64,000 nt of DNA from Catalinimonas alkaloidigena (GTDB lineage: Bacteria; Bacteroidota; Bacteroidia; Cytophagales; Cyclobacteriaceae). The stretch covers positions 4,841,001 to 4,905,000 of the forward strand of contig NZ_JAQFIL010000001.1 of NCBI RefSeq assembly GCF_029504655.1, given 5' to 3'. This document shows, piece after piece, positions 1 to 7,791 of the stretch. Position 1 is the stretch's first letter. Each line of letters starts with the position of its first letter. Under the pieces are notes generated by a model. That model did no database searches. It saw only the letters and a list, made by a program, of their open reading frames with translations, and was not told the origin of the DNA. The position numbers and the translations under genes are program-made.

Positions 1-626
1 ATTTTTACATAATTATGCTCTAGCTCATTATTAAGAGATTGAATTTCCTCTAACTGTTCTTTGGTTTGTGACTCTTTAACCCTTAACTCTTCTAAAGTCT
101 TTAACAGTAGATGATTTTGCCGTTTTAGTTCGTCATAAGGTGAAATAGGTGCTACCTGAGTAAAATGATTACGCCAGCCGGAAAGAATCAAACGATTAAT
201 GGGTGGATGGCCTACTGGAAGACGCATGGCGATTTTGACACATGTTCCGGTTTCTACATCGCTATCTATGTCAAACTTATCTGATAGCCGCTTACAGTTT
301 ATAATTCCTGTGTGTTGCCCATTGATTTGAGTATCTAATTTTTGCAGCAAAGCATCAAGGTTTCTTATTCCCGGCCCCTGATCTGTGACTATCGCTTGTA
401 CATAGTAGCTGCTACCTTCTTGAACAATAAAAAAAGTAACCTCTCCTTTACGGGCATAGGCTAGTGCATTTCTTGAAATTTCTGAAACAGCAGTGGCGAA
501 TTTGGTCTGGTCAGTAAAATTTAGCCCGGAGATTTCAGCAAGTCTCATAGCTTTTTTATAGGCGATCACCAGATCCAGTTCTCTGTCCAGTGATACTTCA
601 ATGATCGGCTTTTGATCCTTTTCCAT
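1..626 (-). CDS. RsbT-like ATPase / sensor kinase, partial (C-terminus off window)
   Basis: The reading frame opens at ATG 626 (MEKDQKPIIEVSLDRELD) and runs off the left edge, so only about 208 N-terminal residues are visible. Residues 1-140 form an RsbT/RsbW-type GHKL ATPase: N-box SEISRNALAYA, G1 box TDQGPGI, then a degenerate G2 region (NGQHTGIINCKRLSDKF). Residues from about 165 look like a coiled coil (ELKRQNHLLLKTLEELRVK), the usual linker to a histidine kinase or similar output domain. The family is known from stressosome operons, where RsbT kinases act on STAS proteins. It overlaps the upstream phosphatase gene by 29 bases and is the fifth gene of the operon. A C-terminal histidine kinase is expected but not seen. 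Confidence 0.8.
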   Translation of the reverse strand, partial: MEKDQKPIIEVSLDRELDLVIAYKKAMRLAEISGLNFTDQTKFATAVSEISRNALAYARKGEVTFFIVQEGSSYYVQAIVTDQGPGIRNLDALLQKLDTQINGQHTGIINCKRLSDKFDIDSDVETGTCVKIAMRLPVGHPPINRLILSGWRNHFTQVAPISPYDELKRQNHLLLKTLEELRVKESQTKEQLEEIQSLNNELEHNYVK

Positions 627-1683
627 CTGTACTGGGATGTTTACATATTATAATAGTTGTATCATCATTTCCCCGGCTATAATCCCGGTAGAGACATGCC
701 GCCAGAATTACTGGATCATATTTTTGTATCTGAAGATACTTTGCAATGTCACAACGAGAGATAAGGCCGTCTGAATGAACAAGTAGGAGCCTTCCTCTTT
801 CCCAGGGTATTTCCTGATCATGAATGCGAGATGACATCACATGTCCGACAATTCCGTTGAAAGAAGGTAAGTGTTTAGTAGTATTGCAACTAATTGTTTT
901 TCCAATAATATTTCCTATTCCGCAAAAAGAAAGTACTTCTTCTTTGAAGTGGTATTTTATCGCCATGGCTACCGCTCCCCTGGTTTTTTTAATCTGGTTG
1001 TGAATCTCTCTTAATACCACTTCAGGAGAATCTTTAGGCAAAGTCGCGTATACTTCTATGCCAGCCTGGGAAGCTTCGTAAGCTCCTGCACCATGCCCTA
1101 AACCATCCAGTAGCAGTAGGTTTAATACCTGGCTTTTCGGTGCATACTCAATATAATACCCATCACCACAAACCTTTTCATCAGGCTTGGCTATCGAAAG
1201 GGCAGCAAAATGAAAAGCTTGTATTTTATGATAAAGCTCTTCTGAGATAAAAAAGCGTGATAGTACTACTGTTCCCTGTCCAGGCTGTGAATAAATCTCA
1301 AAAAAGTCAGACTGCCTTTGGATAGCTCCCAAACCTTCTCCTGCTGTACCAGAAGTAGAAAAACCATCTTCCAAAGCTTGTGCAACACTACCAATGCCGG
1401 GGCCTTTATCCAGTGTCAATATTTCTATACCTTTCTCTTCTTGTTGCTGCACACTTTTCCAGAGCAACTCTCTGCTTCGCTCTCCAAATTTCAATAAATT
1501 AGTTGCCAGTTCGGCAACTACAATCTGAAGTTTAGCGATCTTTTCTGAAGGAAAGCCTAATCTTTCAGCTTCTTTGGTAATATCTTTTTTTATGATGGAA
1601 AAATAGCTTCTGTCCTCAATTCTGTATCTGACATAAGCTCCTGTACTACCTTTTCCACCGAATGATGGTAACTGTTGTTCCAT
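598..1683 (-). CDS. RsbT-like ATPase fused to SpoIIE/PP2C serine phosphatase
   Basis: This 361-residue protein has an N-terminal GHKL anti-sigma-type ATPase (ELATNLLKFG N-box, LDKGPGIG, then GTAGEGLGAI) over about residues 20-135 and a SpoIIE/RsbX-type PP2C phosphatase over about 160-350. The phosphatase motifs are CGDGYY, LLLDGLGHG, FCGIGN, LLVHSDGLIS and GNDDTTIII, which carry the metal-binding aspartates. In stressosome pathways RsbX-type phosphatases reset phosphorylated RsbR/RsbS, and this is its likely role. The frame can be extended to a TTG at 1707, but ATG 1683 (MEQQLPSFGG), preceded by GTGGGG, is the better start. It overlaps rsbT by 38 bases, so translation is probably coupled. Confidence 0.88.
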   Translation of the reverse strand: MEQQLPSFGGKGSTGAYVRYRIEDRSYFSIIKKDITKEAERLGFPSEKIAKLQIVVAELATNLLKFGERSRELLWKSVQQQEEKGIEILTLDKGPGIGSVAQALEDGFSTSGTAGEGLGAIQRQSDFFEIYSQPGQGTVVLSRFFISEELYHKIQAFHFAALSIAKPDEKVCGDGYYIEYAPKSQVLNLLLLDGLGHGAGAYEASQAGIEVYATLPKDSPEVVLREIHNQIKKTRGAVAMAIKYHFKEEVLSFCGIGNIIGKTISCNTTKHLPSFNGIVGHVMSSRIHDQEIPWERGRLLLVHSDGLISRCDIAKYLQIQKYDPVILAACLYRDYSRGNDDTTIIICKHPSTDGKGSKADH

Positions 1684-2053
1684 GCCCCACTTTTGATTGA
1701 ACGTCAAAAAAATTTACCAGGCGTTTTGCACCGGGTAAGCCTAAACCCAAGCTTTTTCCTGTTGAGAAACCGTCTTGCATTGCTTTGTTTACATCTGCTA
1801 TGCCTGGTCCAGAGTCTTCAAAAATCACTTTTATTCCTGTCTGCAGTCGCTCAGATACAACCTCTATGGTTGCTTTTCCTTCTCCTGCATAGGCTAATAT
1901 ATTTCGAGCAAGCTCACTAGAAGCCGTAATCAATTTGGTCTGATTGACAACACTCATGCCTATCTTTTGAGCATACTCCCGCAACCGCTGCCGAAACAAC
2001 ACCATATCCTGTTCAGACTTTATTTTAATGGTGTCTTTACTCAAGCTGATCAT
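1646..2053 (-). CDS. rsbT: RsbT-like serine/threonine kinase (anti-sigma regulatory ATPase)
   Basis: This small GHKL-fold kinase is the switch kinase of the stressosome and is known to phosphorylate RsbR and RsbS. Visible motifs are the N-box SSELARNILAYAG, the G1 box FEDSGPGI, the G2 box GKSLGLGLPGAKRLV and the terminal strand GHGTTVTI. ATG 2053 (MISLSKDTIK) is chosen over ATG 2078-2080 because GGGAG sits 6-7 bases upstream of it, and this start leaves a 17-base overlap with rsbS. The length of 135 residues fits RsbT. The gene lies between rsbS and the phosphatase fusion, the classic R-S-T order. Confidence 0.9.
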   Translation of the reverse strand: MISLSKDTIKIKSEQDMVLFRQRLREYAQKIGMSVVNQTKLITASSELARNILAYAGEGKATIEVVSERLQTGIKVIFEDSGPGIADVNKAMQDGFSTGKSLGLGLPGAKRLVNFFDVQSKVGHGTTVTIIRWKR

Positions 2054-2453
2054 TATTCTCCCAGTCAGCTCCCTGCTCATCTATATCCGAATTAGCTTCT
2101 CTTATTTTGACGTGAAGGAGGGCCATTCCCTTTTCTACATTTAGAGCAGTATGTACTCCAGTAAGGGGTAAACCCAATTCAACAAGGGTAATCGCTACCG
2201 CAGGTTGCATTCCCACTACCACTGTCTCTGCATCAAGTATTTTAGACATAGTAGCAATGTTGCCAATGATTCGTCCCATAAAGGAATCTACAATGGAAAC
2301 TGCTGAAATATCTATGAGTACACCCTTTGATTCATGTTTTTGAACCATTTGAACCAGGTCATTTTCAAGGTTGAGAGCGAGTCTGTCGTACATATCTACC
2401 TGGATGGTAACTAACAGGAACGCTCCCATTTTTAATATAGGAATCCTATCCAT
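2037..2453 (-). CDS. rsbS: RsbS-like STAS-domain stressosome scaffold protein
   Basis: This is a single STAS domain of 138 residues. The segment DISAVSIVDSFMGR around residues 48-61 matches the RsbS phosphorylation loop, and Ser57 corresponds by motif to the serine phosphorylated by RsbT. The following text (VVVGMQPAVAITLVELGL) is the usual RsbS second half. In known systems RsbS and RsbR co-assemble into the stressosome and hold RsbT until stress. The acidic C-terminal tail (about 15 residues, ending WENNDQLE) is longer than in Bacillus RsbS. The gene is 18 bases downstream of rsbR and overlaps rsbT. Confidence 0.92.
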   Translation of the reverse strand: MDRIPILKMGAFLLVTIQVDMYDRLALNLENDLVQMVQKHESKGVLIDISAVSIVDSFMGRIIGNIATMSKILDAETVVVGMQPAVAITLVELGLPLTGVHTALNVEKGMALLHVKIREANSDIDEQGADWENNDQLE

Positions 2454-2471
2454 TTGCTAAATCATTAAAGC

Positions 2472-3329
2472 TTATCCCAATTTCTTCTTTGTTACAACTA
2501 AATTCATTTTATTAAAAGCCTGTTTTAATGCTGAGGCAAGTGTGGCTTTTGTTTGTACACCTTCCAGGTTAATACCTAAATGAACAATGGTCTGGGCTAT
2601 TTCAGGTTTGATACCACTGATAATACATTCTGCTCCCATAAGGCGAGTGGCATTGACGGTTTTGATCAAATGCTGAGCTACCAGTGTGTCTACAGCAGGT
2701 ACTCCGGAAATATCCAAAATAGCAATACCGCTTCCCGTATCCACAATCTCCTGTAGCAGGTTTTCCATCACTACTTGAGTCCTTTCACTGTCTAGTGTTC
2801 CAATAATGGGTAATGCGAGGACTCCTTCCCATACTCTAATGACCGGTGTGGAAACCTCATTCATTTCATTACTCTGCCGCTGGATTACCTCTTCTCTTCC
2901 TTTAACATAAGTTTCAAAAGTCATTAGGCTTAAGCTATCCAGAAGATTGGAAATGTTTAAAATCTCATTCACAAGTTCATCAGGTTCGCCTTTTAGCTCT
3001 TCCTGGAGTACACGAATAATTGCTTTTTTCAGGCTCAACACATAAATAGCTGTTTCCCGGGGAGTAAACCCACCATGTGCCCGTGATAAAGATATTCCAC
3101 TTAATATCTCAATAATGGAATTATACTCCTGTCGCGATATATCTTCATAGTTTTCATATTTAATGACCTGTAAGAAGGCATCAAGCAATTCTTCCGATTG
3201 ATTTCGCATCTCTTCATTACTCATTAAATCTTCACGTAGCGCGGGATCTTCAATCTGATAATTTATCCAAGTCTGTAAAATATCACTTTTTCTTTTGTTG
3301 AGGAGAGTTGGGGTAGTGTTATTGGCCAT
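2472..3329 (-). CDS. rsbR: RsbR-like stressosome sensor (RsbRD-type N-domain plus STAS)
   Basis: The 285-residue protein has an all-helical N-terminal half (about 10-160) of the RsbRD/globin-like sensor type and a C-terminal STAS domain (about 165-280). STAS motifs are LDISGVPAVDTLVAQHLI and GIKPEIAQTIVHLGI; the threonines of VDT and AQT lie in the two regions phosphorylated by RsbT in RsbR proteins. It is the first gene of the operon and probably supplies the sensory turret of the complex. What the N-domain senses cannot be read from the sequence, and no heme-binding signature is evident. Only one RsbR paralogue is present here. Confidence 0.88.
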   Translation of the reverse strand: MANNTTPTLLNKRKSDILQTWINYQIEDPALREDLMSNEEMRNQSEELLDAFLQVIKYENYEDISRQEYNSIIEILSGISLSRAHGGFTPRETAIYVLSLKKAIIRVLQEELKGEPDELVNEILNISNLLDSLSLMTFETYVKGREEVIQRQSNEMNEVSTPVIRVWEGVLALPIIGTLDSERTQVVMENLLQEIVDTGSGIAILDISGVPAVDTLVAQHLIKTVNATRLMGAECIISGIKPEIAQTIVHLGINLEGVQTKATLASALKQAFNKMNLVVTKKKLG

Positions 3330-3681
3330 TAATCAATGCTATTTTAGTAGGGTTAGTCTTTTTTATAATAATGATACCACTGAAGGTAAGGTATTGAACA
3401 AATATAGAACTTAATCTATGTTTTCTAGGCTTTCCTCTTTCTTTTTGATGCGGTTATTCCAAATCTACACTCACCAATCTTGCATAGTTTTACGCAAAAA
3501 ATATTTTGTTCAACCTATTATCAAACGAAGGTTCATTTTTTAGTATTTTGACTTGTCTGTCAGGAAAAGGTCCTACTTTGCTACTGATATCTCATTTTTT
3601 TCCATGGTTGTCTTTGATCGCTAAAGGTTAGTTTGCCTCTCAGCAACCAGAAACCCATAACGACCTGTTTTAGGCTAATCA
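3330..3681. other. Intergenic region between rsbR and the desaturase gene
   Basis: About 350 AT-rich bases with no convincing gene on either strand. It contains the leader of the stressosome operon and the candidate promoter listed separately. No terminator with a T-run was seen. Confidence 0.6.
3495..3525 (-). promoter_or_regulatory. Candidate Bacteroidota-type promoter for the stressosome operon
   Basis: On the minus strand a TTTG (3525-3522) is followed after 18 bases by TATTTTTTG (3503-3495). This resembles the Bacteroidota pair of -33 TTTG and -7 TAnnTTTG, with one extra T in the second element. It would give a leader of roughly 165 bases before rsbR. Such AT-rich matches arise easily by chance. 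Confidence 0.3.
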
Positions 3682-3702
3682 CTATTGCTGTGCAGCAATA
3701 GT
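3681..3702. terminator. Perfect inverted repeat over the desaturase stop codon
   Basis: ACTATTGCTG (3681-3690) and CAGCAATAGT (3693-3702) form a perfect 10-bp inverted repeat with a two-base centre. It covers the last codons and stop of the desaturase gene. It could form a transcript-end hairpin, but no T-run follows, so intrinsic termination is uncertain. Confidence 0.35.
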
Positions 3703-4794
3703 AACGGATTGGCTGGTCTTCTGTCCCAATATTTTCAGCATTCTAATATGGGATTGCAGTGCATGCCCAAAAGTAGGTTTAATGTTGTAGGGCAAATGGA
3801 ATTCATCAGCCGTTTTTTCCACAATCTGAGCTATTTTTCTATAGTGTACATGACAAATATTTGGAAATAAGTGGTGTTCTATCTGGAAATTTAAGCCGCC
3901 AATATACCAATTGAGTACACGGCTATTTTTGGAAAAATTTGCTGTCGTTTCCAACTGATGAATCGCCCATGCATTTTCAATGTTTCCTACTGCATTAGGC
4001 AAAGGCTGATGTGCCCCTTCTACAATATGAGCCATTTGAAAGATGGTACTTAGGATCACTCCTGCAGTGAGGTGCATTAACACAAAACCTATCATTACCT
4101 GCCACCATAATAGAGAAGTAATCAGTATAGGAAGACCGATTGTCAAAAATAGATAAATCAGTTTGAATCCTGTCAGGCGGAAGTATTCTTTTCCTGCATG
4201 GGATTTAAGCTTTTTTATGATTCCCAAACGATGATAGTTGATAAGCTTCATACCATCATCGACGATCATGCGTAGAGTAAGGAAGCCATACAGAAAAAAT
4301 ACATAAATGTGCTGAAAACGGTGAAAGCTTCTAATAGGTGCATGTTTAGACAAGCGTATCACTACTTTAGTGTTGATATCTTCATCCAATCCATGAATAT
4401 TAGTATAGGTATGGTGAAGCATATTATGTTGTACCTTCCAAACAAAAGCATTGACTCCTACCATATAGATCGTATTGCCCATAAGTTTATTGGTCTGAGC
4501 ATTTTTAGAGTAAGAGCCATGCAGGGCATCATGCATGACTGACATGCCTATACCTGCTTTAGCAATGCCCATCAGCAGTGCCAGGGGCAGAAAGAGCCAC
4601 GCATTCAGGGGAAGCGTTATAACAGCTAGATAAGATAAAAGATACAGGCTAATCAACACCACCGATTTGGTGACCATTTCCTGATTGCCATACCGAGAAA
4701 TGTTATTGTCTTTAAAATACTGATTTACTCTGCTTCGTAAGGTAGGAAAAAATTTAGATTGTTCTTGATTGATAAATTTAACAGAGGACTTCAT
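3682..4794 (-). CDS. Membrane acyl-lipid fatty acid desaturase (front-end type)
   Basis: This is a 370-residue di-iron membrane desaturase. All three histidine boxes are present: HDALH (88-92), HNMLHH (123-128) and QIEHH (about 304-308). A glutamine in place of the first histidine of the third box is the mark of front-end (delta-5/6-like) and related sphingolipid desaturases. Hydrophobic stretches at about 43-85 and 205-245 give the usual membrane pairs. There is no N-terminal cytochrome b5 domain, so electrons must come from a separate carrier. It introduces a double bond into membrane lipid acyl chains; the exact position and substrate cannot be told. The gene stands alone, between the stressosome operon and the toxin-antitoxin pair. 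Confidence 0.9.
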   Translation of the reverse strand: MKSSVKFINQEQSKFFPTLRSRVNQYFKDNNISRYGNQEMVTKSVVLISLYLLSYLAVITLPLNAWLFLPLALLMGIAKAGIGMSVMHDALHGSYSKNAQTNKLMGNTIYMVGVNAFVWKVQHNMLHHTYTNIHGLDEDINTKVVIRLSKHAPIRSFHRFQHIYVFFLYGFLTLRMIVDDGMKLINYHRLGIIKKLKSHAGKEYFRLTGFKLIYLFLTIGLPILITSLLWWQVMIGFVLMHLTAGVILSTIFQMAHIVEGAHQPLPNAVGNIENAWAIHQLETTANFSKNSRVLNWYIGGLNFQIEHHLFPNICHVHYRKIAQIVEKTADEFHLPYNIKPTFGHALQSHIRMLKILGQKTSQSVTIAAQQ

Positions 4795-5176
4795 AGGAAA
4801 CAGGCTACAGAGGTGATAAAAAATTTAGTGTTTATAACCCCGCTAGTTATTAAAAGGTTTTCCTGCCTTTTTGATTTCTATAGATTTGATGTGTCTTGCC
4901 TCTCCTAAAAAGGTCCGTTTCAAACACCTCCCCTCCTACTCTATTATTGGTAGCTGTTTCAAAAAAAATTCAGCTATTTAGTGTGCAAACACAGTATAAG
5001 ATTCATAGTGCTAAAAGCTATGAATGTACCTGAATATGGATACCTTAGTTTATCTACCTTCCACAAACCTGAACTATACCTGATCAAGTTGACCTATCTA
5101 ATAGATTTTAACTACGATAACACGACATTTGCTTATTATATTAAACATTTTAAGTATAAATGTCGTATATTTAGAC
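4795..5176. other. Intergenic region with divergent promoters
   Basis: About 380 bases between the divergently transcribed desaturase and antitoxin genes. Apart from the inverted repeat at 5122-5166 nothing gene-like was found. Both promoters must lie here, but neither could be placed with confidence. Confidence 0.55.
5122..5166. promoter_or_regulatory. Perfect inverted repeat, probable operator of the Xre/RES pair
   Basis: ACGACATTT (5122-5130) and its exact complement AAATGTCGT (5158-5166) lie 36 bases apart centre to centre and end 10 bases before the antitoxin start codon. Xre-type antitoxins are known to bind inverted repeats at their own promoter, so this is a good candidate for the autoregulatory operator. 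Confidence 0.55.
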
Positions 5177-5611
5177 ATGCAAGTAGAAATATCCAATGTT
5201 ACCACTTTACTTGGTTTTGAATTTGACAAGAGCAAGATGCTAGGTCTTGATCCTCACATCTCCATTGCACAGCAAGGTTTGCCTCGTAAAGCAATTGATC
5301 ATTTGAAACAGAATACAGGCCTAAGTTACAGCTTCTTAGCAGATTGCCTTCATATTAATCTTCGTACTCTTCAACGCTATACACCTGAGCAGCTTTTTTC
5401 TCAGACTGTCTCGGAAAGAGCACTTATGATTGCTGATGTATATGCCAAAGGATATGAAGTTTTTGAGGATAAAGCTGCTTTCCAAAAATGGATGAAAACC
5501 CCAGTACCTGCTCTATCTGAGCAGGAGCCTCAGCAGCTATTACCCAGTACTTATGGCATTAATCTTTTGCTCATGGAACTGGGAAGAATTGAACATGGGA
5601 TATTTGCCTGA
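5177..5611 (+). CDS. Xre/MbcA/ParS-type antitoxin of a RES-Xre pair
   Basis: This 144-residue protein matches antitoxins of RES-Xre systems: an N-terminal helix-turn-helix part (LKQNTGLSYSFLADCLHINLRTLQRY) and a C-terminal DUF2384/MbcA-ParS toxin-binding domain (RALMIADVYAKGYEVFEDKAAFQKWM, then INLLLMELGRIEHGIFA). It would neutralise the toxin encoded 11 bases downstream and repress the promoter. ATG 5177 (MQVEISNV) is preferred to the upstream in-frame ATG at 5129, which lies inside the inverted repeat. Confidence 0.9.
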   Translation: MQVEISNVTTLLGFEFDKSKMLGLDPHISIAQQGLPRKAIDHLKQNTGLSYSFLADCLHINLRTLQRYTPEQLFSQTVSERALMIADVYAKGYEVFEDKAAFQKWMKTPVPALSEQEPQQLLPSTYGINLLLMELGRIEHGIFA

Positions 5612-5622
5612 TCTGTTTACCC

Positions 5623-6081
5623 ATGCCTTTCGCCTATCGCATTACCAAAAGTAAATACGCCAGAGACTTATCGGGTACCGGAGCATATCTGAATGGTGGC
5701 CGATGGAACTATCCTGGTACTTATATGCTCTACACAGCCAGCAGTGTTGCATTGGCTACTTTAGAAACACTTGCTCACATCAGGAAAGGAATTACTCCTA
5801 AAGGTTTTGTATTGGTAACGCTTTATCTACCTGATAGGGAGGTTCCTAAGCTAGAAGATCACCTTCACCTCAAAGAGCAATGGCATAAGCTACCTCCCTA
5901 TGAAGCATTTACTAAAGAGATTGGGGATACTGATATTTTTAAGAACCATTTTTTTATCAGTGTTCCTTCAGCAGTAACGCTTAAAGACAGAAACTTCCTG
6001 ATCAATCCATTACATCAGGATATCAACTCAGTAAGGATTGTAGATACTGAACCTTACGATTTTGATCAAAGGTTACTTTGA
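5623..6081 (+). CDS. RES-domain toxin
   Basis: The 152-residue protein is a complete RES domain: it opens AYRITKSKYARDLSGTGA and continues GGRWNYPGTYMLYTASSVAL, with ATLETLAHI and a late SVPSAVTLKDRNFLINP. Known RES toxins degrade cellular NAD+. The conserved arginine near the start, the tyrosine, the glutamate of LETLAH and the serine of SVPSA are all in place, so the toxin looks intact. It forms an operon with the upstream antitoxin (11-base gap). The pair could serve as a stress or phage-defence module, or simply maintain this accessory region. Confidence 0.9.
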   Translation: MPFAYRITKSKYARDLSGTGAYLNGGRWNYPGTYMLYTASSVALATLETLAHIRKGITPKGFVLVTLYLPDREVPKLEDHLHLKEQWHKLPPYEAFTKEIGDTDIFKNHFFISVPSAVTLKDRNFLINPLHQDINSVRIVDTEPYDFDQRLL

Positions 6082-6293
6082 TTATAGCCTAGTAGCTTCA
6101 AATAATAAATAATGGCTAAGGTAATCACACACCGTTAAGTCTATACTCGCATTTACTTAAGACTCTAAACAAATACCTTCAAGATCATAGCTTGTCAGTT
6201 TGATAAGTAAAAGATTATAAAATAAACCTCGTTTAATTGGTAATGATAATTTAATGAAAATCACTTACTTTAAAGTGTTTATTATTATAAATA

Positions 6294-7219
6294 ATGCGAA
6301 TCAAGAGTTAATAAACATTAAAAAAGAGGCAGCTGCTAGTTTACCAAATACATGGACATACAAACCAGTTGAAAAGTGATTCAATAGGTTGTCTGACTGT
6401 GGAGACTGCTTTTGAAAATAAATCATCAGCCGCCTTGTTGTGCTGTCTTTCTTGTTCAGATTGACCTTTAACAAGCTTTACAGGGGTATAAATGAATGTA
6501 TTCTGTTGCTTTTCTAAGTTTTTGTTGAGTGGCTGATCTGCATAAATTTTATCGCCAAATAGGGCTTTTCCTGCAAGTTTAGGCAAGATTGGTCTTACAG
6601 CAGTTAGATCATGTGTTGAAGCTGGAGTCAATCCAACAAATTCTGGAACAGGTAAAGTGTATGGAGCATGTTTGGCTACAACATGAAGTTTTACACCGTA
6701 GTAGTGAGAGTTTTTAGTAGAGCAAAACCCTTTATCAGACAATGCTCTGGCTACCGCCCGGCGGCCGGTTTTGCTTATCTTTTTGCACTACAAAGCATGA
6801 TTGGCAGCGAATCCATCAGACTGATTTCTTCTGAGGTCTCTCTGCCAACTTTGGATAAAAAATATTCTGCTAAGCCTGGAAGGACATCAGAGAGCCTATT
6901 TAGGCGAGCATTAAAGGCTTGGTAACTAGGCAAAGCAGGAAACCAAGACCTTAAGTAAGCAGAAGCATGCCTCCAGATGGATTTAATTTTATACTTTTCT
7001 TCAAAAAGCATGACGTATATATAAATGGTCAACAGTTCTTTATCAGTAAATTTAGGTTCCGAGGAATTATGGCTATGCCGTTGACAGCACCATCTTAATT
7101 GTTTATCATAACAATCGCAGATGTGGTAGTATAGGGCTATTAATTGTAATTTGTGCATACACAATCAATGGCTTAGCTATCACATCTGTTCCTTTTACCT
7201 CTTTACCCTTGATTCGCAT
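6294..7219 (-). mobile_element. IS982-family insertion sequence, degenerate
   Basis: Terminal inverted repeats ATGCGAATCAAG (6294-6305) and CTTGATTCGCAT (7208-7219) are perfect over 12 bp and extend imperfectly to about 18 bp. They enclose one decayed transposase gene. The 926-bp length is slightly under the usual IS982 size, in line with an internal deletion in the gene. No target duplication could be recognised at the borders. It lies downstream of the RES toxin gene and may have separated that operon from its terminator at 7297. Confidence 0.75.
6301..7158 (-). pseudogene. IS982-family transposase, frameshifted and internally deleted
   Basis: Two frames together make up one IS982-type DDE transposase. 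The N-terminal frame (MHKLQLIALYYHICDCYD to LMDSLPIMLCSAKR) ends at a stop near 6775. The second frame picks up as KTGRRAVARALSDKGF and continues YYGVKLHVV, GDKIYAD and PIESLFNWF. DDE acids are the D of LMDSLP, the D of FGDKIYAD and the E of PIES. One base is missing near 6778. Near 6350 the family sequence between FNW and VHVFGKLAAA is gone, about 15-20 codons, with a second frame change. The gene cannot make an active enzyme. Confidence 0.85.
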
Positions 7220-7296
7220 GATATACAAATACTTAAATTAAATATTCAGGAACCTCACTCTCTGCAGGGTCCTGAACCTAAAGCGCATCTTACAGC

Positions 7297-7336
7297 AAAG
7301 CCCTTTAAATCATATGATTTTGAGGGCTTTTTTTTT
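7297..7336 (+). terminator. Rho-independent terminator, now without an adjacent gene
   Basis: AAAGCCCT (7297-7304) pairs with AGGGCTTT (7323-7330) and the arm runs into a T-tract to 7336. The inner arms (TTAAATCATATGATTTTG) add partial pairing. It points along the plus strand, yet the nearest plus-strand gene upstream is the RES toxin, on the far side of the IS982 element. Confidence 0.75.
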
Positions 7337-7383
7337 AAGCTGTGTCTCGTCCTAAAATAAGTTGACAGAAGCTTGACTTATTT

Positions 7384-7791
7384 ATGAAAAGACATCAAAA
7401 TGCAGAAGAATCTCAAAAAAAGCGCACGCAACGGGACTATACACTGGGCTTTAAATTATCGGTATTAGATCAGGTAGAAAAAGGCGAACTGAGCTATAAA
7501 CAAGCCCAGCAGAGATATGGTATTCAGGGAAGGAGCACAGTTTTAGTTTGGTTAAGAAAGCATGGGAAGCTAGATTGGAGTAAACCTTCACACAACATGC
7601 ATCCTATGCCTAAATCCAAAGAAACTCCTGCCCAGCAGATTAAGCGTTTAGAGAAGGAGTTGGCCGATGAGAAGGCCAGAAACCTGATTCTGAATAGGAT
7701 GATCGACATCTCTGATAAAGAATATGGGACGGCGATCCGAAAAAAGTTTTCCCCCGGGCAACAAGAGAACTCCAGCAAGAGCGCCAAGTAA
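7384..7791 (+). CDS. IS3-family OrfA (helix-turn-helix transposase subunit)
   Basis: The 135-residue OrfA has an N-terminal helix-turn-helix (LGFKLSVLDQVEKGELSYKQ, then YGIQGRSTVLVWLRKHG) that recognises the element's ends, followed by a leucine-zipper-like helix (IKRLEKELADEKARNLILNR) used for multimerisation with the OrfAB product. The gene is intact and begins 17 bases inside the left terminal repeat. Near its end the in-frame heptamer at 7740-7746 would let some ribosomes slip into OrfB. Confidence 0.85.
   Translation: MKRHQNAEESQKKRTQRDYTLGFKLSVLDQVEKGELSYKQAQQRYGIQGRSTVLVWLRKHGKLDWSKPSHNMHPMPKSKETPAQQIKRLEKELADEKARNLILNRMIDISDKEYGTAIRKKFSPGQQENSSKSAK
7740..7746 (+). promoter_or_regulatory. 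Programmed -1 frameshift heptamer (A AAA AAG)
   Basis: In the OrfA frame the codons CGA AAA AAG present the classic slippery heptamer A AAA AAG. A -1 slip here gives the fusion reading KKVFPRATRELQQERQ and leads directly into OrfB, as in other IS3 elements. No stimulatory structure was evaluated. Confidence 0.7.

Noticed and set aside
6741..6790. Programmed frameshift in the IS982 transposase
   Set aside because: IS982 transposases are normally made from one frame, the A-run does not form a proper slippery heptamer, and a second internal deletion shows decay.
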